DNA from: JAQUOA01 sp037443785
GTDB lineage: Bacteria; Bacteroidota; Ignavibacteria; UBA10030; UBA8401
Direction: 5' to 3'
NCBI GenBank assembly: GCA_037443785.1
Contig: JBBINR010000014.1
Span: 1-64,000, forward strand
Length of the DNA stretch: 64,000 bases
This document shows, in pieces, positions 9,308-16,392 of this stretch. Every line of letters begins with the position of its first letter. Position 1 is the stretch's first letter. Position numbers and translations under genes: made by a program. The notes beneath the pieces were generated by a model. It saw nothing but the letters and a program-made list of their open reading frames with translations, did not search any database and was not told the DNA's origin.

Positions 9308-10206
9308 ACCAAATGATACTGCTTCTTTGTCTGTCGGATAAATCCTTCGTTTTTCAAAGTCTCAAGAGTTTTTTCGAGCCATTCACTATCATGTTCCGAA
9401 AAATTCTTCCACAGCATCTGTCCGAGTTGATCAAGTGTATAGTGATGATCATGGAGAAGCTTTAGTATTTTTCCGCGGTACACTCTTCGAGGAATTCCCC
9501 GCCACCGGGGCTCGGTTTTCTTTCGCCTTGATTCTTTTTTCAGAAAACCCGGAGAGAATGCAGATTTGCATTGTGATGAAATCGGGCATTCTGAACAATG
9601 AGGTTGTCGTGCCGTGCACACCATCGCACCAAGATCCATTAACGCTTGATTCCAGGTATAGGCATCGTTCTTCGGCAAAAATTTTTCTGCAAATGCCCAT
9701 GCATTCTTTTCTTCGATCATATCACGAGACGAACGAATGCGTTCTGTAATGCGTGTAAAAATTCTTTTGATATTCACATCCACAACAGGAACATGTTTTT
9801 GAAAAGCAAAACATGCAACCGCGTGAGCGGTATACCGTCCGACCCCCGGAAGATGTTCTAAATCATCAAGTTTCTGCGGCAGTTTTCCATTATTCTTCTC
9901 CACAACAAATTTTGCAAGGGCGTGAAATCTTAATGCACGGCTGTTATATCCTAACCCTGACCAGTGCCGAAGAACTTCACCGGATGAAGCACTCTCAAGG
10001 CTTTTCAACGTTGGAAATTTTTTCAGCCACCGCTTATAAAAATCGATAACGCGGGATGCCTGCGTTTGCTGCAGCATAATTTCAGAAAGAAGAATGCGAT
10101 ACGGATTGCGTGTCGTGCGCCATGGAAATTGGCGTTGATGAGAAGCGTACCATCGAAAAATTTTTGAATGAAGTGCTGCTGAAACTCGGGAAGAATGAAA
10201 TTGCAA
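9304..10206 (-). CDS. mutY: Adenine DNA glycosylase MutY, short form without the NUDIX-like C-domain
   Basis: The 300-residue HhH-GPD glycosylase has the MutY catalytic Glu42 (LLSEIMLQQTQ), the HhH motif HLPGVGRYTA, Asp143 (VVDVNIKR) and the iron-sulfur ligands C197, C204, C207 and C213 with the expected 6-2-5 spacing. After the cluster only about 85 residues remain, ending in a winged-helix-like stretch (LDQLGQMLWKNF...LKNEGFIRQ). E. coli MutY has a longer, NUDIX-like domain that recognises 8-oxoG there. The start appears to be TTG 10206, fourteen bases after the response regulator stop; no better ATG is available. Coupled to ogg2 downstream. Confidence 0.85.
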   Translation of the reverse strand: MQFHSSRVSAALHSKIFRWYASHQRQFPWRTTRNPYRILLSEIMLQQTQASRVIDFYKRWLKKFPTLKSLESASSGEVLRHWSGLGYNSRALRFHALAKFVVEKNNGKLPQKLDDLEHLPGVGRYTAHAVACFAFQKHVPVVDVNIKRIFTRITERIRSSRDMIEEKNAWAFAEKFLPKNDAYTWNQALMDLGAMVCTARQPHCSECPISSQCKSAFSPGFLKKESRRKKTEPRWRGIPRRVYRGKILKLLHDHHYTLDQLGQMLWKNFSEHDSEWLEKTLETLKNEGFIRQTKKQYHLV

Positions 10207-10220
10207 CGGCGTGGAAATTA

Positions 10221-10922
10221 TTACACTTCTCCTTCCTTCAAAATAAATCCCTGCCCGTATACGGTGTGGATTAGTTTTGTCGGAAAATTCTTTTCAATAG
10301 AATTACGGAGATAATTGATATACACATCGACAAAATTAGTACCGGCATCAAAATTGTGCCCCCAGACATCTTCCGCAATTTGTTTCCGGCTGACGACTTT
10401 ATTTCTATTGCGAAGAAGATATTCAAGCAGTGCAAATTCTTTGGGACTTAACTCGATATCCTGGCCCGCACGGATGACTTTTCTTGATACCAAATCCATT
10501 TCAAGGTCACCAATATCAAGCTTTACAATTTCCTGTGAATTTGGAACACGGCGGAATAACGCATCGATTCGAGCCATCAGTTCTTTCATGTCAAATGGCT
10601 TTGCAAGATAATCGTCAGCGCCAAGACGCAGACCTTTTACTTTGTCATCGACGGCGTTCAATCCGGAAAGAATCAATACCGGCGGAAGTGCAGATTTCTT
10701 ACGAAGGTCTTTGAGAACTTCCAACCCGGATTTTTTGGGAAGAGAAAGGTCGAGAATGACCAGATCATATTCGTTGGTTTCGAGCTTTTCGGTTGCATCT
10801 TCACCGTTGGGAGATAAATCGACATGAAATTGACGAGACAAGCGTTTTTCCACCAACAACGCTATATCTTTGTGGTCTTCAACGAGTAAAATTCTTTTTT
10901 GAGATTCTTCTATTTTTTTCAC
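10221..10922 (-). CDS. OmpR/PhoB-type response regulator
   Basis: Two-component DNA-binding regulator, about 233 residues from the GTG at 10922. The receiver domain has the acidic pocket in RILLVEDHKD, phosphoacceptor Asp58 in VILDLSLP, and the Lys in DDYLAKPFD. The C-terminal winged helix has LSPKEFALLEYLLRNRNKVVSRKQIAEDVW and the wing HTVYGQGF. The start is ambiguous: TTG 10961 lies directly against an AGGAG with no spacer, and TTG 10937 is also in frame; GTG 10922 gives the normal short N-terminus. No partner kinase is adjacent on this strand. It precedes mutY/ogg2 by 14 bp and is probably co-transcribed, which raises the idea of stress-linked control; that link is inference. Confidence 0.88.
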   Translation of the reverse strand: MKKIEESQKRILLVEDHKDIALLVEKRLSRQFHVDLSPNGEDATEKLETNEYDLVILDLSLPKKSGLEVLKDLRKKSALPPVLILSGLNAVDDKVKGLRLGADDYLAKPFDMKELMARIDALFRRVPNSQEIVKLDIGDLEMDLVSRKVIRAGQDIELSPKEFALLEYLLRNRNKVVSRKQIAEDVWGHNFDAGTNFVDVYINYLRNSIEKNFPTKLIHTVYGQGFILKEGEV

Positions 10923-11176
10923 TGCTTGCTTCCACAAAATAATTAACGCAAACGATGACAACTCCTTTTTTCGACCATCGGTACAAACATCGGTAGTAAG
11001 TAAAGAAAAAATGTTAAAGAATGCAACGTACCTGAAAAGTTATTATTGTAAAAATTTTCCCACAAAGGTAACAGGTATATTTCCGCAACATTTTGCATCA
11101 ATGCTTTCTTCAAAAAAGGTCAAAAACGTTTCGGTTTTGAAACACTCCATTTTTTTTATATATTAAAAAAAAGGAG

Positions 11177-11250
11177 GGCCCCGTAGCTCAATTGGATAGA
11201 GCAACAGCCTTCTAAGCTGTGGGTTCCGCGTTCGAGTCGCGGCGGGGTCA
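11177..11250 (+). tRNA. tRNA-Arg (anticodon TCT)
   Basis: The cloverleaf can be folded by hand. The acceptor stem GGCCCCG pairs with CGGGGTC (one G-U), the D arm is TAGCTCAATTGGATAGAGC, the anticodon stem is ACAGC/GCTGT around loop CTTCTAA with anticodon TCT, and the T arm is CCGCG-TTCGAGT-CGCGG. The discriminator base is A at 11250; the CCA end is not encoded. Confidence 0.97.
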
Positions 11251-11258
11251 CATTATCA

Positions 11259-11289
11259 AATGCCTAAGGAATTAGGCATTTTTCTTTTT
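11259..11289 (+). terminator. Terminator after tRNA-Arg
   Basis: The 9-bp stem AATGCCTAA (11259-11267) pairs with TTAGGCATT (11272-11280) across a GGAA loop and is followed by TTTCTTTTT. Confidence 0.88.
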
Positions 11290-11498
11290 AAAGAAACTGC
11301 CGTAATTACTTCAAGACATTACGTCTGAAAAATACTTCCCCTGCTAATGCCTCATTTAACTGCATTTTACACATGTTACAAAGAATGTTTGTAGAAAAGT
11401 AAAACTCGTGTGTCGATTTTATTGAAAATTAAGTGAAAAAAAATATCATTTTTTGGCATGTCGAGTGATATTATTTTGCGCAACATGCAGGAGGGGAC

Positions 11499-12692
11499 AT
11501 GGATTTACTGTATTCAACACGGAAAAGTAACTTCGGTAAACGGACAACAATTGAAGCTCTTTACCGCCAATCAAAATACTTTTCTGAACAACATTTCTTC
11601 AATATCTTTGCCGATTCTGTTTCGGAATTCGTCATGATCCTTAACGATAAAGGACAGATCGTATTCAGTAACAATCGTTTCTCAAAATTCTTGAATGTTG
11701 AAAACAATAAACAAATCGTCGGAATGAATCCTGGCGAACTGTTTCATTGCACCCACTCGTCAAAACCAAACGGCTTGTGCGGAAGAAACGAATCATGTTC
11801 GATGTGTGGCATTTATAAGGCATTCACTACTGCAGAACAAGGAATCGCTTCTACAACAGAATGCAGGATTAATCGAAATGATAATCTTTGTGCGTTAGAT
11901 ATTCTTGTGCGGGCAACACCGATCCAGCACAATGGAAGCAATTTTATCATCTTGGCGGTGACCGATAGTAGTGATGAAAAGCGGAGAAAATCACTTGAAA
12001 GCATTTTCTTTCATGATGTCCTGAATACGGCAGGCGGACTGCTTGGATATTCTGAATTGTTGAAAGAATCGACCGAATTTGACAGAGAAAATTACACAGA
12101 AATTATTTACGATCTAGCGCAAGAACTCATTGAGCAGATCATGATCCAACAGGAGATCAGCAAAGCAGAACATTCCGAAATCATCGTTGCACCAGAACCG
12201 ATCCATTCGCTGACGCTTCTTCCTTCGATTGCAACAACGTATCGTCGTTATCGCATTTCGATCGATAGGCATATTGTTGTCGATCTGAAATCAGAAGATT
12301 TCGTGTTTATCAGCGACGATGTGTTATTAAAACGCATTATCGGAAATCTTTTAAAGAATGCTCTCGAAGCTTCCGGCAACGGAGAAACAGTGACACTCGG
12401 TTGTAAACGATTGGATCAGGAAGTCCAATTTTGGGTGCATAATGAAACGGTAATTCCGCACGACGTTCAACTGCAAATTTTTCAACGCCTATTTTCTACA
12501 AAGGGAGAGGGACGAGGGATCGGAACGTACGGTGTTAAATTATTAACGGAGCGATACCTCAAAGGAAAAGTTCACTTTATTTCAAATCAAGACGATGGAA
12601 CAATCTTTACAGTCACGCTACCGATTATTTTTGGAAGCTCCGATAATCAACTGCCAAAGAGACAAAAAACCATACCCGTTTATGCGAAGTAA
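11499..12692 (+). CDS. PAS-domain sensor histidine kinase with Cys-rich PAS insert
   Basis: The 397-residue soluble kinase has no transmembrane segment or signal peptide. GGAGGGG stands just before ATG 11499. Residues about 40-150 form a PAS domain (DSVSEFVMILNDKGQIVFSN). Within it lies a Cys/His cluster (residues about 84-105) with C-x8-C-G and C-x2-C-G spacing, seen in a subset of PAS domains and a possible metal or redox site. The phospho-acceptor region is SIFFHDVLNTAGGLLGYSELL (His about 172). The ATPase domain has the N box NLLKNALEAS and a G box ending KGEGRGIGTYGVKLL. It is followed at once by its own terminator, and no regulator gene is adjacent, so it looks like an orphan kinase. 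Confidence 0.88.
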   Translation: MDLLYSTRKSNFGKRTTIEALYRQSKYFSEQHFFNIFADSVSEFVMILNDKGQIVFSNNRFSKFLNVENNKQIVGMNPGELFHCTHSSKPNGLCGRNESCSMCGIYKAFTTAEQGIASTTECRINRNDNLCALDILVRATPIQHNGSNFIILAVTDSSDEKRRKSLESIFFHDVLNTAGGLLGYSELLKESTEFDRENYTEIIYDLAQELIEQIMIQQEISKAEHSEIIVAPEPIHSLTLLPSIATTYRRYRISIDRHIVVDLKSEDFVFISDDVLLKRIIGNLLKNALEASGNGETVTLGCKRLDQEVQFWVHNETVIPHDVQLQIFQRLFSTKGEGRGIGTYGVKLLTERYLKGKVHFISNQDDGTIFTVTLPIIFGSSDNQLPKRQKTIPVYAK

Positions 12693-12695
12693 AAT

Positions 12696-12724
12696 AAAAA
12701 AACCGGCATCGGCCGGTTTTTTTA
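12696..12724 (+). terminator. Terminator after the PAS kinase
   Basis: The stem AACCGGC (12701-12707) pairs with GCCGGTT (12712-12718), with an A-tract before it and a run of seven T after it. It lies about 8 bases after the stop. Confidence 0.85.
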
Positions 12725-12739
12725 TTGAACAAGGTGAAC

Positions 12740-13015
12740 TTACTGCGAAGGGGTGTTCGGGTCAAAGCTCGATGCAATGCCGTCTAAAATTTGAGACCGG
12801 GCTTGAACTTCATTGAGTTTTCTCAGAATTTTTAGTGTCGCCTCGCTGCTTGTTTCCGCAAGCTGAGTGAAGAAGTATTTCATATCAGCATCATCACATT
12901 GCTGCATTGCTTCTTCAACAAGGCGGACGATTGACGTTTCCAGCTGAAGAGCTTTTGTGAGAGATGAACATGTATTGCGACAGACATGTTCGCATTGAAA
13001 TGAAAAATCAGGCAT
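12740..13015 (-). CDS. Small helical Cys-containing protein of unknown function at the end of the kor operon
   Basis: I do not recognise this 91-residue protein. The ATG at 13015 sits behind a G-rich ribosome site (GGGGGAAGG); the longer frame to 13063 would run into the korC gene. Three cysteines near the N-terminus have the pattern CEHVCRNTC, and the remainder is predicted to be helical and acidic (TSIVRLVEEAMQQC, YFFTQLAETSSEATLKIL), like half of a four-helix bundle. It follows korC by 13 bp and probably shares its transcript. A ferredoxin-oxidoreductase accessory role is possible but only from position. Confidence 0.6.
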   Translation of the reverse strand: MPDFSFQCEHVCRNTCSSLTKALQLETSIVRLVEEAMQQCDDADMKYFFTQLAETSSEATLKILRKLNEVQARSQILDGIASSFDPNTPSQ

Positions 13016-13028
13016 ACCTTCCCCCTTC

Positions 13029-13595
13029 CTAGACTGATGCGTGATCAACATATTCGGCGGCAAATTTTTGTCCCAAATGTAATGCTTCTTCGTTCATCGG
13101 AATTAAATGATGATGCCGCTCCGGCAACACTTCACGTAGTGCTTTTAACACATTTTCCAACGAGACAATCGGCCGGCGTTCCAAGAAAGCGCCGAGTAAA
13201 ATCATATTGGCAATCTGTTTTTTTCCCATATTCGTTGCCGTTGCCGTCGCAGGAATCATTAGCATTTCAAGATCATCTCGTTTGCATGGAGTGATGATGG
13301 TCGATTCTTCACACAACAGCAATCCGCCGGGTTTGATTTTATCAGCAAACTTATCGAGCGACGGCTGATTGAGAATGATTCCGGAATCGAATGTCGTAAC
13401 AATGGGAGAGCTTACACGATTCGATGAAACGATTACCATGCAGTTTGCCGTTCCGCCGCGCATTTCAGGTCCATACGCCGGCATCCAACTGATTTCTTTT
13501 CCCTCTTTCATTGCCGAATATGCGATGATCTGTCCCATGGAAAGAACGCCTTGTCCTCCGAATCCGGCAATAATGATTTCATGATTTTGCACCAT
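13029..13595 (-). CDS. korC: 2-oxoacid:ferredoxin oxidoreductase, gamma subunit
   Basis: The 188-residue gamma domain has the family opening EIIIAGFGGQGVLSMGQIIA, followed by WMPAYGPEMRGGTANCMV and the C-terminal ANMILLGAF. It works with the alpha, beta and delta subunits encoded just upstream to decarboxylate a 2-oxoacid (2-oxoglutarate, or a branched-chain 2-oxoacid) to acyl-CoA with reduction of ferredoxin, or the reverse in reductive carbon fixation. The subunit alone does not define the substrate. It is separated from beta by an unusual membrane-protein gene. Confidence 0.9.
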   Translation of the reverse strand: MVQNHEIIIAGFGGQGVLSMGQIIAYSAMKEGKEISWMPAYGPEMRGGTANCMVIVSSNRVSSPIVTTFDSGIILNQPSLDKFADKIKPGGLLLCEESTIITPCKRDDLEMLMIPATATATNMGKKQIANMILLGAFLERRPIVSLENVLKALREVLPERHHHLIPMNEEALHLGQKFAAEYVDHASV

Positions 13596-13605
13596 ATCAA
13601 CCTCG

Positions 13606-14001
13606 TTACGAATGAGTTTGTTGTTTCATTTCTTGTCCGCGAACAATGACGTATGCGATCAATGCGAAGATAAAAAAGAGAAGAAGAATCCATGCGATAC
13701 TTTGCATTGTGCCGATAATTGTTGAATACATTTCCAACACCCAACGTTCATTGGTCAATTCAAGAACTTTTTCGTCAGCAGTAATGGGAGTAATATAACG
13801 CTGCAGTTCCCAAATACGAACACCTCCGGAGATACCGACGACATAAATTGCAAAGGTGAGGTATCTGACCCATGAAGAAAAAATTTCTTCTTTAATCAGA
13901 CGTTGCAAAATTCCGCCAATTGGCTTTTGAAAAATCTTCGTTATCAAAAAACAAACCGCGACGGAAACAATGAAACTGATAACAAGCAATGTAAAGAACA
14001 T
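13606..14001 (-). CDS. Three-TM membrane protein inserted between korB and korC
   Basis: I cannot assign this 131-residue protein to a known family. It has three predicted membrane helices: residues about 2-22 (FFTLLVISFIVSVAVCFLI), about 46-62 (YLTFAIYVVGISGGVRI) and about 97-120 (QSIAWILLLFFIFALIAYVIV). The loop between TM2 and TM3 is about 35 residues and the C-terminus is short and polar. It lies 10 bp upstream of korC and 16 bp downstream of korB, so it is clearly in the operon. Because the oxidoreductase itself is soluble, a membrane-docking or electron-transfer partner role is an inference from location only. Confidence 0.75.
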   Translation of the reverse strand: MFFTLLVISFIVSVAVCFLITKIFQKPIGGILQRLIKEEIFSSWVRYLTFAIYVVGISGGVRIWELQRYITPITADEKVLELTNERWVLEMYSTIIGTMQSIAWILLLFFIFALIAYVIVRGQEMKQQTHS

Positions 14002-14017
14002 ATGACCTCTGTGATTG

Positions 14018-14791
14018 TTATTTCATTCCCTGCGGTACTTTGATATCTCCTATCGGATAATACGGAAACATATTTTTCTCCATCCATTCATTTGCTTCGA
14101 GCGGGGTCATTTTCCACCCCGAAGGGCAGTTGGAAACGACTTCAATAAAACATGTTCCTTTTTTTTCTTTTTGAAATTGGAACGAAGCGCGAAACGCTTT
14201 TTTCAATTTCCGAACAGCGTTTGGGGTGTGAACGGAATGCCGCGCAACGTAATATGCGCCGGGAAGCTGAGCAAGAAGTTCGGTGATTTTCAATGGATAA
14301 CCGATCAACGCTGTGTCTCTTCCGTACGGTGTTGTCGATGTTATCATTCCTGCAAGCGATGTCGGCGCCATTTGCCCGCCGGTCATACCATAAATGCCGT
14401 TGTTGATAAAGACCATCAAAATATTTTCACCGCGATTGACCGTGTGAATTGTTTCGCCCGTTCCGATCGCTGCCAAATCTCCGTCACCCTGGTAGGAAAA
14501 GACATATCTATCAGGAAGCACTCTTCTGATACCTGTCGCTACTGCACTGGCTCTTCCGTGAGCAGCTTCCTGCATATCAACATTCATGTACATGTATGCA
14601 AAAACAGAACATCCAACCGGAGCAACACCGACGGTATTTTCACCAATCCCTAATTCGTCAATCACTTCCATCAATGCTTTATGAACAACACCATGACCGC
14701 AGCCGGGACAATAATGGGTTGGCTGTTCCGTTAAGGTGTGTGGTTTTGCATAAACACATTCCATTCCATCGATCATCGCATTTGTTTCCAT
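14018..14791 (-). CDS. korB: 2-oxoacid:ferredoxin oxidoreductase, beta subunit (thiamine diphosphate binding)
   Basis: The 257-residue beta subunit has the iron-sulfur/TPP region YCPGCGHG (Cys28 and Cys31) and the classical TPP motif that begins GDGD at residues 102-105 and ends with Asn130-Asn131, followed by YGMTGGQMAP. The fold and spacing match KorB/VorB-type small beta subunits. The gene starts 3 bp after korA. Together with alpha, gamma and the ferredoxin-like delta it forms a four-subunit enzyme. Confidence 0.92.
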   Translation of the reverse strand: METNAMIDGMECVYAKPHTLTEQPTHYCPGCGHGVVHKALMEVIDELGIGENTVGVAPVGCSVFAYMYMNVDMQEAAHGRASAVATGIRRVLPDRYVFSYQGDGDLAAIGTGETIHTVNRGENILMVFINNGIYGMTGGQMAPTSLAGMITSTTPYGRDTALIGYPLKITELLAQLPGAYYVARHSVHTPNAVRKLKKAFRASFQFQKEKKGTCFIEVVSNCPSGWKMTPLEANEWMEKNMFPYYPIGDIKVPQGMK

Positions 14792-14794
14792 CGC

Positions 14795-15901
14795 TTACCT
14801 CACCGTTGATTGATGAATAAGATTATGTTTTTCAGCAAGTGCTTCAACTTCAAGCAAAATATCCTCGGGAGTCGGTATCATTCCACCCATTCTTCCACGG
14901 AAATAGACCGGTGCTCTTCCATTGACTCCAATGCGAACATCTTCAACCATTTGTCCCGCATTCATTTCAACCGCTAGGAAAATGCGATTTAGAGTAGCAT
15001 GTTTTGCAATCGTTTCGTACGGAAACGGGAATAATGTAATCGGGCGGATAACACCGACTTTCAACCCTTTTTCATTGGCAAGATTCATTGCTTTGCTGCA
15101 AATGCGTGCCGTTAATCCGAACGCAACAAGAATGATGTCGGCATCTTTCGTATTGATTAGTTCAAATCGTTCTTCTTTTTTCAACCGGCGGTATTTATCT
15201 TGAAGATGCAGATTGATTTCTTCCATCTTTTCCGGCTCCATGTGGAGCGAGGTAATAAAATTTCTTTCACGTGTCACAGGTTTTCCCGTTGTTGCCCACG
15301 GATGATCGTGGTATGGCAGTGACCCTTCTTTCGGCAGATGCACTTTTTCCATCATCTGGCCCAACGCACCATCAGCAAGAATCATTGCCGGAATGCGATA
15401 CTCTTCAGCAAGACGAAATCCGTCAAAAACAAAATCTGCCATTTCTTGAACGGATGACGGTGCAAGGACGACAATCCGATAATCTCCGTGTCCGCCTCCT
15501 TTTGTTGCTTGAAAATAATCTCCCTGTGATGGTTGAATTGTTCCAAGGCCCGGGCCACCTCGCTGCACATTCACCAATAAGCACGGAAGCTCCGAACAGG
15601 CGATGTATGAAATTCCTTCCTGCATTAAACTGATGCCAGGACTTGATGACGACGTCATCACACGAGCGCCGGCACCGGCTGCACCATAAATCATATTGAT
15701 GGAAGCAACTTCACTTTCTGCTTGCAGCACAACTGCTTTGCTTCGTTTCGGGACTTGCTCGGTAAGATATTCGAGAATTTCTGATTGCGGTGTAATGGGA
15801 TAACCAAAGTATCCTTGCATGCCGGCACGAATAGCCGATTCAGCAAGTGCTTCGTTTCCTTTCATCAATTTTGGAATTGACTCGTGTTCAATGTGATTCA
15901 T
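14795..15901 (-). CDS. korA: 2-oxoacid:ferredoxin oxidoreductase, alpha subunit
   Basis: The 368-residue alpha subunit has LMKGNEALAESAIRAGMQ with the YPITPQSEI motif, the conserved Glu in QAESEVASINM, SSSSPGISLMQEG and RGGPGLGTIQPSQGDY. The C-terminal part has the transketolase-C-like VAFGLTARI. I start at ATG 15901, six bases after AGGAG; GTG 15904 is immediately upstream in frame. It resembles the VorB/KorA class for 2-oxoglutarate or 2-oxoisovalerate. It is the second gene of the korDABC-type operon. In anaerobic FCB bacteria the enzyme can serve the reductive TCA cycle or amino-acid fermentation. Confidence 0.92.
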   Translation of the reverse strand: MNHIEHESIPKLMKGNEALAESAIRAGMQGYFGYPITPQSEILEYLTEQVPKRSKAVVLQAESEVASINMIYGAAGAGARVMTSSSSPGISLMQEGISYIACSELPCLLVNVQRGGPGLGTIQPSQGDYFQATKGGGHGDYRIVVLAPSSVQEMADFVFDGFRLAEEYRIPAMILADGALGQMMEKVHLPKEGSLPYHDHPWATTGKPVTRERNFITSLHMEPEKMEEINLHLQDKYRRLKKEERFELINTKDADIILVAFGLTARICSKAMNLANEKGLKVGVIRPITLFPFPYETIAKHATLNRIFLAVEMNAGQMVEDVRIGVNGRAPVYFRGRMGGMIPTPEDILLEVEALAEKHNLIHQSTVR

Positions 15902-15922
15902 CACATTCTCCTGTAAAAAAAG

Positions 15923-16183
15923 TTACGCTGTTTGCGCATTCTTAACAGCCTCGGCCGCATGTTTTGCAGATTTCGGCTGGCGATATACTGTAATCGCTGA
16001 ATCGGGACAGACCAACGCACAATTCATACACCCTGTGCAATTATTTTTGGTAAGTTGCGCGTAGCGATATCCTTTGCGATTGATCGATGTGGAGAGTGAA
16101 AGACTTTCTTGAGGACAGGATGCAATGCAGAGCTCGCATCCTTTGCAAATTTCTGTGGCAACAACAACCGTTCCGGTGATCAT
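15923..16183 (-). CDS. korD: 2[4Fe-4S] ferredoxin-like delta subunit
   Basis: The 86-residue protein has two C-x2-C-x2-C-x3-C-P clusters: Cys13, 16, 19 and 23 (CKGCELCIASCP) and Cys49, 52, 55 and 59 (CTGCMNCALVCP). It passes electrons from the TPP centre to ferredoxin in the oxidoreductase complex. It is the first gene of the operon; a GGGAGAAAG ribosome site precedes ATG 16183. Confidence 0.92.
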   Translation of the reverse strand: MITGTVVVATEICKGCELCIASCPQESLSLSTSINRKGYRYAQLTKNNCTGCMNCALVCPDSAITVYRQPKSAKHAAEAVKNAQTA

Positions 16184-16392
16184 TGTTCTTTCTCCCGGTT
16201 AATATTCATGGTTAGAATTTCTGCAATTACCATACCACAGAAAAACCATGATTTTTGACAAAAAACAATAATGAATTTATGGAATTTGCATTTATGGGAA
16301 GGGACAAAAACGTGATTCCTATAAAATGAAAACTCCCCGACATGAGCGACGAAGAGTTCTTAGAATGAAGAATCAATCGAGAGGGTGTTGTC

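Noticed and set aside
14015..14653. 212-codon + strand ORF
   Set aside because: It lies wholly antisense to korB, whose TPP and Cys motifs are unambiguous; its composition (Cys/His/Arg-rich) is typical of a shadow frame.
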